A stretch of DNA of 64,000 nt from Panax quinquefolius (Eukaryota; Streptophyta; Magnoliopsida; Apiales; Araliaceae), in assembly GCA_020205615.1 (NCBI GenBank), contig CM035167.1, positions 138,770,568-138,834,567 of the forward strand, read 5' to 3'. The notes beneath the pieces are model-generated. The model was given only the letters and a program-made list of their open reading frames with translations, had not been told where the DNA came from and did not search any database. The position numbers and the translations under genes were made by a program. Below are positions 35,773 to 46,529 of the stretch, one piece after another (positions within the stretch are counted from its first letter, which is position 1; the number at the start of each line of letters is the position of its first letter).

Positions 35773-36555
35773 TTCAAAATAATAATAATAATAATAGTAA
35801 TAATTTCAAAATTCTATTTTAAAAAAAATCATTAATTTTAAAAAGCCTTTTTTTTTTTTTTAAAAAAAGCAGTTTTTTATATAAAAATCGGTTTTTAAAA
35901 TTCAATTTTTTAAAAAGTCAATTTTTTAAAAAACGTTAATTTTTATAAAATAGAATTTTTAATTTTTAAAAAACGTTAATTTTTTTAACTGAACTAATAT
36001 TTTTTCAAAAAGTCAGTTTTTTTTAAAAACGTTAATTTTTTAAACCAAACTAATATTTTTTAAAAAGTCTGTTTTTTAAAAAATTTAAATTTAAAAAGCG
36101 TTATTTTTTAAAAAACAAAATTTTTATTTTTTTTTAAAACGTTAATTTTTTTTAAACTGAAATAATATATTTTTAAAAATTCTTAAATTTAAAAAAGTTA
36201 ATTTTAAAATTAAAAAACGTTACTTTTCTAAATATTTAAAAATGTTAATTTTAAAAATTAAAAATGTTAATTTTAAAAATTTAAAAACGTTACTTTTCTA
36301 AAAAATTTAAAAAGCGTTACTTTTGTAAAAAAATTTGAAAACGTTACTTTTCTAAAAAAATTTAAAAACGTTAAATTTCTAAAAAATTTAAAAACGTTAA
36401 TTTTCTAAAAATTTAAATTTTTTCTGTTTTATAAAAATTAACGTTTTTAAAAAACAGAATTTTTAAAAAATTGAATTTTAAAAACAAAAGTTTTTAAAAT
36501 TAACAGATATTTTTAAAAAAAATAAAAATAGAATTTTAAAATTATTACCATTAAT

Positions 36556-36603
<48 letters not shown>

Positions 36604-36905
36604 TTGAAATTATTAGTATTATTATTATTATTAGTTTTGGAATTATTTAGGTGAAGTAGTTAATAGTTTTGGTCATTTGTTATAATAATCCAACCGCTCA
36701 TCTTTTTTTCTGTTCCACGAAGCAAAAAAAGTCAAGTCAACTTGCATACCAAGATATTCCTAATGTTTTTGGATGTAAAATCTGATTTGAATGACCATTT
36801 TATAAGTTTTTGAAAGTACAATTATTCGATTGTAATAAAAAAGTTTTCAGAACTACAATGAAAAATCTGACCTCAAAGATAAATGACCAAAACGTTATTT
36901 ATCCC
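35423..36905. mobile_element. Long-inverted-repeat element (Mutator-like or foldback)
   Basis: The left arm begins GAGATAAATAACGTTTT (35423) and the right arm ends AAAACGTTATTTATCCC (36905). Pairing continues inward for about 250 bp: TGGTCATTATCTTTGAGGTC against GACCTCAAAGATAAATGACC, then ATTACAATCGAATAAG against ATTCGATTGTAAT, and finally the (AAT)n/(ATT)n runs. The middle (35820-36540) is AT-rich with a recurring AACGTTAATTTTT motif in both orientations. Flanks TCAAAAAT and TCGAAAAAT may be a decayed 9-bp TSD, which would suggest a Mutator relative. No transposase is visible, so it is non-autonomous. Confidence 0.75.
35700..35772. repeat. (AAT)n microsatellite
   Basis: About 24 AAT units inside the left arm of the inverted-repeat element. 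A matching (ATT)n run lies at 36558-36604 in the right arm. Confidence 0.95.
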
Positions 36906-37890
36906 GTCGAAAAATGGTTAACCGGGTCGGAACTATATTTCTTTTTTAAAATATAGTTCCAAACTTTAACCAACACAAATAAATAAATATAGTTAACCAA
37001 CCCATTTGGTTTCAGTTAATATGGGTTGACCCAACAATTAACCAACTATATTGTCAGGTCTAGCCTAAAAGAATAAAGATGTTCGATGCTTGCTAGTTTA
37101 ATCGTTAACAACTTAATTCACACGTAAATTAAATTAATTAACTTTGAAAACTAATTTTGGCTTGAATATATAAAATTTTAAATAATATTCTTACTCATCA
37201 GTTCACAAAATCATGTTTGAGTAAAATTATTTAATTTTAAATAATATTCTTATAAATATTGTCCTTGCAAGAATTACAAAGTTAGATACTTTAATTGCCC
37301 TCCAGAGTCCAAACTTCCTTTCACTAAGAGTGTAAATGAACTGAGTCGAGCCAGGTATTGAGTTGCTCAAATTTAATTCACAAAATTTATCGAGTATAAA
37401 ATAAGGTTTGATTAAGGTTTGTTTAGCTACCGAGTCATTCACGATCTTGAATCGAGTCCGAACAGTTTAAACTTTTCTAACGAATATGATCCGAGTATCA
37501 ATAGAAAATTAAAATTTGAGAAGGTTCGAATAATCCATCGAACTTTAAAATTTGTTCATATTTAAATTATTTATATTTCGAGTCGAATGAGTACGAATCG
37601 AGCCCGAACTGTTTATTTATTTTACTGTCTTACTTTCACCAAAGATATGAGCTCCATGGAGAAATATTCTGATGGACTAAATTGAAATATGGACCTTTAT
37701 CAAAACAAGCGCTACATAAAAAAAGGTAAAAATTTCCCATAGGCCCGTAGTTCCCCTCTTGACCTTTTTCTCAGGTTCCCCTACACCCTAGGATAAAATA
37801 TACTGTATCTCCATAATTGAATTGTAATAATATTAATTTTTGTTGCAAATACACATAATGACATATTATGTAAATTAATACAAATAAATG
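36906..37890. other. Intergenic sequence with decayed repeats
   Basis: The region 37330-37620 has recurring GAGTCGAG/GAATCGAGTCC words, common in plant repetitive DNA, but shows no ends or coding domain. 36915-37070 contains several TTAACCAAC/GGTTAAC words. Confidence 0.4.
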
Positions 37891-38041
37891 GGAAGTGGTT
37901 AGTATGAAGTTTATTTTTGAGTAAGTCAATCGATTACCGATAGAGTCTTGACACGCAGCATTTGCACTCTACATGTGTGTCAATATTCTATTGGTCAATT
38001 GACCAACTTACCAAAAAATAAACTTCATACTAACCGAATTC
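37891..38041. mobile_element. Mutator-type MITE, 151 bp, copy 2
   Basis: GGAAGTGGTTAGTATGAAG at the left is inverted against CTTCATACTAACCGAATTC at the right. The 9-bp TSD AAATAAATG is perfect (37882-37890 and 38042-38050; a tenth base C also matches). Same family as 22641-22788, inserted in the opposite orientation judging by the unequal tips. Confidence 0.87.
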
Positions 38042-38649
38042 AAATAAATGAGACATTGATTGATGTGTTTACTCGCAATAAAAATCGATATTTTTTCTTG
38101 CAATATAAATATTTTCCATTAATTGCCAAAATGCAATAATGACGTGCATGTATGATGAAATTTGGTACATTATTTTTTTAATAACTAATTGTTAGAATCA
38201 TAACTTTATAGAATCAAAATTATAGTAGAATACATGACACGACTGATTTATGTCTTTAAGGTCTTTATCGCCCCAACCACGATTGGTTTGCTATGGGTTG
38301 CAGACAATATACCTCCAGGATATGTGTTAAGTTTTAAAATTGAACAAACTTGTGATAACAATTTATATTTGTTCCAAACGAACACTTCTTTTTGATAATT
38401 TGATATTTGTAGAATATAAAAAGGGAGAAAGGAAAGAATATTCCAATTGTTAGTATTTCTAATGTGTCCTTCTGTATATCATATGTATATTGTATTATTT
38501 TATGTATATATATCGACATATACATATACACATATATACATCCACATACGTTGTAAGTTGCACATTACAACTATTCAATATATTTAACTACACTTATTAG
38601 TACTAATTAAGTAAGAATACAACACTTGTACATTTGTACTTATAAGTTA

Positions 38650-38937
38650 CTTCTTCTAGTCCTAAATAAGTGACGTTTTAGAAGGATTCACACTTATTAA
38701 GAAAATCATTTATTACTTCAATTTTGTCATATTAAGATTGATATGTATTACCACATTTATCATTGAATTAATTAAGAAAATATGTATAAAGTTGCATAGA
38801 TAAATGAGATAAAAAGATACTTGAGGGCAATAGAGGAAAAATTATAATTAATGCTTCCTAGAAATTTGTTAACGTCAAATATATTGAAAAATTTTAAACT
38901 CCTTAAAACGTCACTTATTTAGGAATGGAGGGATCAG
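38650..38937. mobile_element. Stowaway-like MITE, 288 bp
   Basis: Terminal inverted repeats CTTCTTCTAGTCCTAAATAAG and CTTATTTAGGAATGGAGGGA with internal GTGACGTTTTAG/AAAACGTCAC. The ends resemble the CTCCCTCCGTCCC tip of plant Tc1/mariner MITEs. TA dinucleotides flank both sides (38648-38649 and 38938-38939). Confidence 0.75.
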
Positions 38938-39588
38938 TAACTAATAGTCTTTGCTATTAAGTGGAACAAGGAAAAATGAGTTTTTTCTTAAACAACTATG
39001 CACTTTATCAAATGCTTCACTATAAACACAAATCAAATAATTTTTACACAAATTAAATGAAGTTCTCTCTTATTCTCACGTTTATATTTACTTAAATTAT
39101 GTCTATAAAGTATAAATGGGCTTTATTGAAACCTAAACTTGACAATAATTAATCCTCCAAAAGAAATAGGAATGGGCTGGTTGTGTTGTAAGAGTTTGGT
39201 AGATGGCTAATTTTATGTATAGTCCGAATTCTGACTTTGTTGGTTGCACACATTACAATCTAATCACTCACTTTACTTGGAGTCTTTCCTAAATGTTGAA
39301 TCATCAATAGGAGAGAAGAGTTGTAACAAAACAAAAACTGGTGAACCGAAAGGGTTACATTCTCATCTGTTAATGCACCTTTTCGGCCTATTCTTTGCAG
39401 TTTTGGTTGGTAGAGTTGAACAAAATCAAGAAACCCTTAGATTGATTGAATTGTTTCATCCCCCGGCAAATCAAATTTTGAATTTTGAAATAATGGGGAA
39501 TTTAAGAAGCCATCAAATCACCCTAATACCATCAAAATTTTAGATGAAACAGAGAGACAGATGATGTGAGATTTTTGCTTCATCATGA

Positions 39589-39590
<2 letters not shown>
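38938..39590. other. Intergenic sequence
   Basis: A plus-strand open frame at 39244-39543 has no recognisable domain. Otherwise featureless. Confidence 0.4.

Positions 39591-39650
<60 letters not shown>
39591..39650. repeat. (AT)n microsatellite
   Basis: 30 uninterrupted AT units. Confidence 0.95.
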
Positions 39651-39653
<3 letters not shown>

Positions 39654-39769
39654 TCGATTTTTGGTGAATATTTCTTTATTTTACATATTATGCTCACCAC
39701 CTTTAGTTATAGAGCGGGCGACGGTTTGATCCGTCACTATAGAATAGATAACGGTTTATATGTTATTAC

Positions 39770-40199
39770 TGTTGGAATATTTTATTCCTTATGTGGCTTT
39801 TACTATTTATGTAATTATTGAGCTTACATATTGTATTAATTTAATCACTTTATTTATGGGTTTGGTAATTAATTATGTGGCCTATAAATAATATTCCTAA
39901 TAGTATTTGGCATAATTGGCCCTAGGGTTTCATAATCTTGATGGACGATTTTGACCCTTAGCTATTATATAAATAAAACAGTTAGGGTTTGGTCCCAATT
40001 GTCGTCTCAAGAACTTTATACACACCTATACATCCATCCTAAGATTGAGAGAGACAATTGAAGACCTTCACCCTTAAGCGCAGCGGAAGCGTGATACATA
40101 CGAGATGACTTCTCTCAAATTATGTAAGTATTTATTATTATGATTAATTGATTCTATTTATTTTATGCAATAACACGTTTCTGTATAATTTATTCAACA
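39770..40199 (+). repeat. Copia 5' LTR
   Basis: 430 bp, TGTTGGAATATTTTATTCC to TTATTCAACA. It carries a TATA-like TATTATATAAATA near 39962 and a CCACTATAAATA-free U3. It matches 53685-54114 almost throughout. Confidence 0.95.
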
Positions 40200-40201
40200 T
40201 C

Positions 40202-40213
40202 TGGTATCAGAGC
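40202..40213 (+). other. Copia primer-binding site
   Basis: TGGTATCAGAGC, two bases after the 5' LTR. It is complementary to the 3' end of initiator tRNA-Met, the usual primer of plant copia elements. Confidence 0.92.
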
Positions 40214-41439
40214 ATGGTTATACTATCGCATAGAATATGTTAATTTATATTGTTTCGGTGAAAAGGGATCTTGATGATTATAACATCGATCAATTTGTTT
40301 CAATTCATTATTATGTTGTCATGAAAAAAAAGTTTCCGAAAGTAAGAAAAACCGATTCAGGTTTTGTTATTACGTTTATTCTCTGCATTTATGTGATTAA
40401 GTACTACATAATGTATTGTTACTTAGTAATTAATTATGTGCATAACTAATTACTTCGTAATCAATTTTGTGATGCATCTTGACTTACTTAGTAATCAATT
40501 ACTAGCCGTAATTTTTACAAAGACTATATATATATAATGTTAAAATATATATACATATAAATTTTATATGCGAAGATAAAGACTATATATATATAAAATT
40601 TATATATATATATTTAATACGTTAATATAATGCAAAGATTTTATCATATTATATATAATATGATCTCAATTCATATATATTCTCTCCGTTATTCATATTC
40701 ATATGTTAAATTTATTATTTATTATGTGGGGATAATATTATGATATTCTTATTCCTCATTTATTCATGTTAAAATTAACTATTATTTTATAATCAATTCA
40801 TGTTTATAATTATATATTTTAATTTAAAATTTTGAACATGATGTGAGATATTATTAGGGCTTTAAAGTTGTTATATGTAAATTTTAAATAATGTTAATTT
40901 TCAAACTTGATTAATATGTTTAAAGAAAATTGAGTTTGATCATAATAATTTACGCAGATGCTGATTCTTTTATTGTTAAAATTAATAATCAGCCCAATTT
41001 AACGGAGGATTATTAATTGAAACAATTAAAGATTAAGAAAAGTCACATAATGTTACATTTAATAAATAAAGATTTTAATTTTACCCAACGGAAATTTTAG
41101 AATTAGAATTTATTAAATGAAATTTTATTGCATAAATAACATTTTATTTCGTTTCTGCCCAATGGTGATGCGTGAATAAATGTGTTGTGCATTATTTTAT
41201 GGGGATGTTATTAGCATATTATTAATTGGACCAACGAAAAATTGATAATTATGCACCAAAGTCTCATTAAAATCTATTTTGGTGTTGTAAATAGATTTTA
41301 TGTAACTAACTGATTGCCCTACAGTTGGTTTTATTATGATTAATTATTAATTATTGTTGTACATTGTGGATTTCTTTTAGTTTTTTTGTAAGCATGTTTA
41401 TAAGCTTGATTGTATTTAAACATTGACTCCAATTAGTAT

Positions 41440-42110
41440 TTCTGAGTATCTCTCTGGAATTGAAACCTTGAATAAAAATAATTTTACTGCTTGAAAAGTG
41501 TAAGTGAAAAATTATTCTCGGCACTATGATTTTGGACTATGCACTACGATTGGATCATTCTGTTCCACTTACAACTACTAGCTCAATTGAGTAAAAGATT
41601 ATTTATGAAAGTGGGAACGATCCAACTGCATGTCCCTTGTGATTATGAAAAAAACTCTATCACGACAGTTATTCGAGGAGTCATTACTGACTTTGAGAAT
41701 GTTAAAGAGTACTTAACTTCAGTCGAGTAACAATTTAATGGTTCTTCTAAAACTCATGCAAGTACCCTTATTTTAAAAAAAAATGCTTACTAGCAGATAT
41801 GATGGGGTTAGTGGGGTGCGCGAGCACATTATGATGATGAACGACATGGCTTTTAAATTAAAGATGAAGAAAGGTTTAAGGTTGAAAAACCTAATGTTGC
41901 TCATTTGACTACCACTGGATCCTATAAAAAGAAGGCTTATAAAAAAATGGCAAATGTTTTAAGAATAAGGATAAACCAATTTCTACCAAAACAAATAAGG
42001 CAAAATTATTCAGGTAACAACTCTGAGACATGTCCTAAATGTCACTTCTGTAAGAAGTAATGACATATTCAGAAAGAATGCCCTAAATTAAGAGAATGAA
42101 TTGAAACGAA
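41440..42110 (+). pseudogene. Copia gag remnant
   Basis: Gag landmarks are split over frames: KWERSN at about 41608, then TSRYDGVSGVREHIMMMNDMA near 41790-41850, then a zinc knuckle near 42040-42090 (C-H-F-C-K-K, two stops, H-I-Q-K-E-C). The knuckle spacing CX2CX4HX4C is kept, but the two middle codons are TAA and TGA. Gag would bind RNA and form particles. The leader 40214-41440 is AT-rich and has no recognisable coding. Confidence 0.8.
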
Positions 42111-42320
42111 AGGTATATCGTCCATCAATTATGTAACTTATGAATCCTTTCTAATTGATGTTCCTTCTAATACATGGTGGCTTGACACTGATGCTATGGT
42201 TCACATTACTAATTCATTGCATGGATTCTTTTCAAAGAAGACACTCCAAAAGGGGGAAAGAACCATTAAAGTTAGCAATGGAGAGTCTATACAAGTTGAA
42301 GTTGTATGAACTTTTCCTTT
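42111..42320 (+). pseudogene. Copia protease remnant
   Basis: NTWWLDTDAMVHIT corresponds to the copia aspartic protease active site (normally D-S/T-G-A). The catalytic Gly is replaced by Asp. A TGA near 42308 closes the frame before VLESGFV, which then runs on from 42325. Confidence 0.8.
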
Positions 42321-42324
42321 AGTT

Positions 42325-42732
42325 TTGGAGAGTGGTTTCGTCTTGTATTTATATGATACTCTTTATGTTCCCAGTATGACATGGAATTTAATTTCTATAT
42401 CTAAACTTGACGTTGATGGATTTTTGTTTAAGTTTGGGAATAATAAAATAATTATTTATCATTACTCTCATGTTATTGGTTCTGGCTCATTAGAGGGAAA
42501 CCTCTATAAGATAAATTTGGATGATGTCTTTGCTGAATCCTTGTTAACAATGAATGTGACAGAAAGTACATCTAAAAGTGAAAATAAGAGAAAACTAGAT
42601 AATGAGAATTCTTCAAAATTGTGGCATCAATGCTTAGGCCATATTTTAAAAGACATAATGCAACGTCTTATAAAGGATGGAATTCTTCATTCGCTAGATT
42701 TTCTGATATTGGCAATTGTATTGAATGTATAA
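42325..42732 (+). pseudogene. Copia protease end and GAG pre-integrase zinc region
   Basis: YDTLYVPSMTWNLISISKL and later KLWHQCLGHI followed by MQRLIKDGIL are the standard pre-integrase landmarks of plant copia. The HHCC zinc finger continues in another frame (NCIECIKGK near 42710-42740), so there is a frameshift around 42700. Confidence 0.85.
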
Positions 42733-42779
42733 AAGGAAAAAATTTGAGAAGGATAATAAGAAATAAGCAACAAGAAGTA

Positions 42780-43360
42780 GTGCACTTCTTGAGGTGATTC
42801 ACACTGATATATGTGGACCATTGTCTTTAGGAATTGGTGGACACAAATCTTTCATTACGTTCATTGATGACTATTCTCGTTATACTTATGTCTACCTGAT
42901 TAATGAAAAATCTAAATCACTAAATATGTTTAAAGTTTTCAAGGCTGAAGTTGAAAATCAACTTGACCGAAAAATTAAAGTAGTGAGATCAGATAGAGGC
43001 GGAGAGTATTATGGTAAACACTCCAATACAGGTCATAGTCCTGGCCCATTTGCCTTATTTTGTCAAGAAAATGGAATCGTCACTCAGTATACAATGCTTG
43101 GTACACCGCGGCAGAATGGTGTAGCTGGCCAAATCGTACCCTTATGGATATGGTACGTAGTATGTTATGTAATTCTAACTTACCTGTGTTTTTGTGGACT
43201 GAGGCATTAAAGACAGCTGTTCATATTTTAAATCGGGTTCCTAGAAAATATGTCCCTAACACTCCTTATGAAATTTGGAGAGGTAGGAAACCTAGTTTAA
43301 AATACTTGCGGGTGTGGGGCTGTCCATCTAAGGCTAAGATTTTTTAATCCATAAATAAAG
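42780..43360 (+). pseudogene. Copia integrase core, frameshifted
   Basis: The frame from 42794 gives IHTDICGPLS (first catalytic Asp), FIDDYSRYTYVYL, VVRSDRGGEYY (second Asp) and [10 protein letters not shown]. Where the catalytic Glu of QNGVAERRN-type motifs should follow, the frame breaks. It resumes in frame 43060-43347 with [39 protein letters not shown] and LRVWGCP. A small indel near 43120 has thus removed the catalytic Glu. Integrase would insert the cDNA; this one cannot. Confidence 0.88.
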
Positions 43361-43941
43361 AAACTTGACTCTAAAACCATTAGTTGCCATTTCATTGGAT
43401 ATACTGAGAGATCTAAGGGTTTTCGATTTTAAATTGTCCCTCGCATATCACTAGAATTGTTGAGACTAGGCATGCAAAGTTTTTTTTTTAGAGAATGGTG
43501 ATTTAAGTGGGATTGGTGAGCCTAGAAAATTTGATCTTGAAGAAAACATGTTTTATGTTTCTAATCCTGAGCCACCACCTAATGTTGAACCTCACATTAT
43601 TGAAAATCATATTCCTGAAATTGTGCAGCCTTTACGTAGGTCTGAAAGACCTAGAAAGCCTATTAATTTTGATGATTTTATAACCCATCTTAATTAGATT
43701 GACTATGATTCAAGTAAGATTAATGATTCTATCTCCTATAAAGAGGCCATTACGAGTGCTCAATCAACTCTTGAAGCCATGAATGACGAGTTAAAAACAA
43801 TGGAGCTTAATAACGTTTGGGATCTTGAAGAATTACCAAAAGATTTTAAAACCTGTTGGTTGTAAGTGGGTCTATAAGACCAAATTAGATCCTAAAGGGA
43901 ACGTTGAAAGGAATAAAGCTCGATTGGTTGCTAAGGGTTTT

Positions 43942-46529
43942 TGTGACGCCCCCAAAATTAGGTATACATCACCCATCTTGGGTAGTCAGATACATGGTAT
44001 GTAATTTAAATACAACTTACTAATATAACTGCCAGTGTATAATACGACATAAAAGCGTGAGTTTGAATACAAATATTGTCTACTAGATATTATACAAACT
44101 CAAAAGGAGTCCTCATTACAATTATTATCACACTATTTCACGTAATAGTGAGGACTACTAATGCTATCCTCGGACCATTACTCTCGCTCCTGACTCGTCC
44201 CGGCTATGTTCTCATTTCTCAAGAGAAGCGGTGAAAGAAAGGGTGAGCTCAACTAGCCCAAAGAAGAAATATTATGACTAAGATAATGCGTAATAAATTA
44301 TCAATAGCCTTCAACAACAAATGTTAAACCGATAAAATATAATAAACATCAAGTTTAACTGCAATGAACAAGCAATCCATTAAAAGAGTCAAGTAGAAAA
44401 TAAAATCTACTATCTTTTATGATTTAAAAGGTTTTTCATCATCATTATAGCCGAGACTCTCACTTTAATAAATATTCCACATCATCGAATCACCCCGCAC
44501 TACTACCAAGGATATTCTTTAGTATCACGACCACAATTATTCATGCACTACGGCCAAGAATAGTTGTGTATTCATTAATGGTCATGATCATGTCAACAAT
44601 CGGTCCATCAATGCACTACTACCATCGAGGATTTTTATCACATCATTTGTAACATTACGGCCATGATTACAATCGGAATAGTCTCTCGGTCATAATCATA
44701 CCAAGTCCATCTATGCACTACAAAGCCACGAGATGACTTTCAACATAATATAAACATGAGGATGATGACCATGATATAAGAATTCAATAAAACAAGTTCA
44801 AGAATTATTTTATCCAGAATTATTAACGCCCAAATTATCAACATGATACATTGCTTTTGTAGAGTAAAATTCAAGAATGATCGGAAGAATATTTCCATGA
44901 AAAGATATTGGATGAAACGCAAATATCAAGGATATTCCACTAATTTCATGGAGTATAGAAGTTAAAGTTTTAACCAATTTGGGTATAATAAAGAATGGAA
45001 TAACAAAAGAAATCACCCGTGCATGCGATAGGATCGCGCATGTGCAAAAGTTATTCCAACAAAATAATAAATAACGGAACCAGTCCCACAGAAACACATG
45101 CATGTGATGTTCCAGCAGAATAATAATAAAAGCGGAACCAGTCCGGTGTAAAAACATGAGACAGGATGTTCCAATGTAATAATAATAAAGACAGAAACCA
45201 GTCGGTGTAAAACACATGCACAGGATGTTCCAACAGAATAATAATAAAGAATGGATTCAGTCCCGGCAGAAACGCATGCATCGGATGTTCCAACAAAATA
45301 ATAGAAGAATGTCACCAAGTATAGGGTAAATCCAGATATCAAAGTTATTCCAATGTAATAATAAGTAATGGAATAACAACAGCTTCTCTTTATGAATAAG
45401 AAAGAATAACACCCTTACTTTTGGTAGGAGATTGAATACGCAGTAGTGTAGTAATAAAATACTCTTCTTCTTTCTCTTATTCTCTCTATACTTTCTCTCT
45501 AAAGCTTGAATGAATTCGTGAAAATAATGAAGCACTAGGCCTCTATTTATAGAAGATTTCTAGCTTAAGACCTACCATGTGAAAAGGCAAGTGGCTCGGA
45601 CGAATTGGTGATGTGAAAAGAAAAGTGGTTCGACCTTTGTAATGTGAAACGACAAGTGGTTTGGCGCTTTGTAATGTGAAACGACAAGTGGTTTAGCGCT
45701 TTGTAATGTGAAACGGCAAGTGGTTTGACGTCGGTAAAGGTAATTACTATCGACGAAGGTAATTACTATTCACAAGAGGTAATTACTATCGACGAAGGTA
45801 ATTACTTATCGACGAAGGTAATTACTATTCACAAAGGTAATTACTATTGACGAAGAGACTCTTAGATGATGACATATGGCCCCCATAAAATAATCAAACT
45901 TACCACAAACGCTCTCATAATGAGACTCTTTATATACATTAAGGATTGAATAAATATTACCACAAATCATTTTATTTTTAATCAACACATTTTTAATCTT
46001 TCAACAATTATTAATCATTTATAATTTGTCGTCTCAATTAATAATATAACATATTATATGAGATGATATTGTGACAATAATTGAATCAATAATATAAGAG
46101 ATATGACGCAAAGAATTATCGTGAAGTAATAATCGAAAGCATAGGTGAGTGACTTCTCACGTAAGCATCAATAATCAATACCGTGTGCTACTATGCAACC
46201 ACGCCAGACATCGCATTACTTTACCACCGGTAGTTCAACAGCTTTTTAACGGTAACACCTCCGTAGTTATTTTTATAAAATATTTTTGTCGTTTTCTCAA
46301 TCAAACAATAATTACATTGTGGGGTCCACCAATGATTGAGGTAGTTGTATGAATATTCCCTAACAAAAGAATATTCCCGACTAAACGAATATTTTATAAC
46401 AACTTGCATACTTTGCAAAATTTATAAATATTACCCACAACTATAACATTATATCAAATTTATTCCATAATATTCAAAAATAATATTTATAGAAAATTCA
46501 TCTTTATTTATAATAGCTGGGGTCTTACA
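43942..46529 (-). mobile_element. Gypsy solo LTR, subtype B, inside copia RT
   Basis: TGTGACGCCCCC at 43942 to GGGGTCTTACA at 46529, with a perfect 5-bp TSD GTTTT (43937-43941 and 46530-46534). It is 2588 bp, in minus orientation. TATA box at about 45541-45550. It contains the 60-70-bp minisatellite (45040-45350) and a set of U3 repeats unlike those of 32495-35069. Confidence 0.93.
45575..45862 (-). repeat. Two U3 tandem arrays near the LTR TATA box
   Basis: 45575-45735 has about four copies of a 33-bp unit (ATGTGAAACGACAAGTGG). 45738-45862 has about seven copies of a 20-24-bp unit (GGTAATTACTATCGACGAA). Both lie upstream of the minus-strand TATA box (45541-45550), an enhancer-like position. 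Confidence 0.85.

Noticed and set aside
39244..39543. 99-codon open frame in intergenic DNA
   Set aside because: No recognised motif, no clear promoter, and composition like its surroundings.
44810..45535. Overlapping minus-strand open frames with repeated YYYSVGTS/LEHP-like peptides
   Set aside because: They are translations of the LTR leader minisatellite in several frames, with no protein signature.
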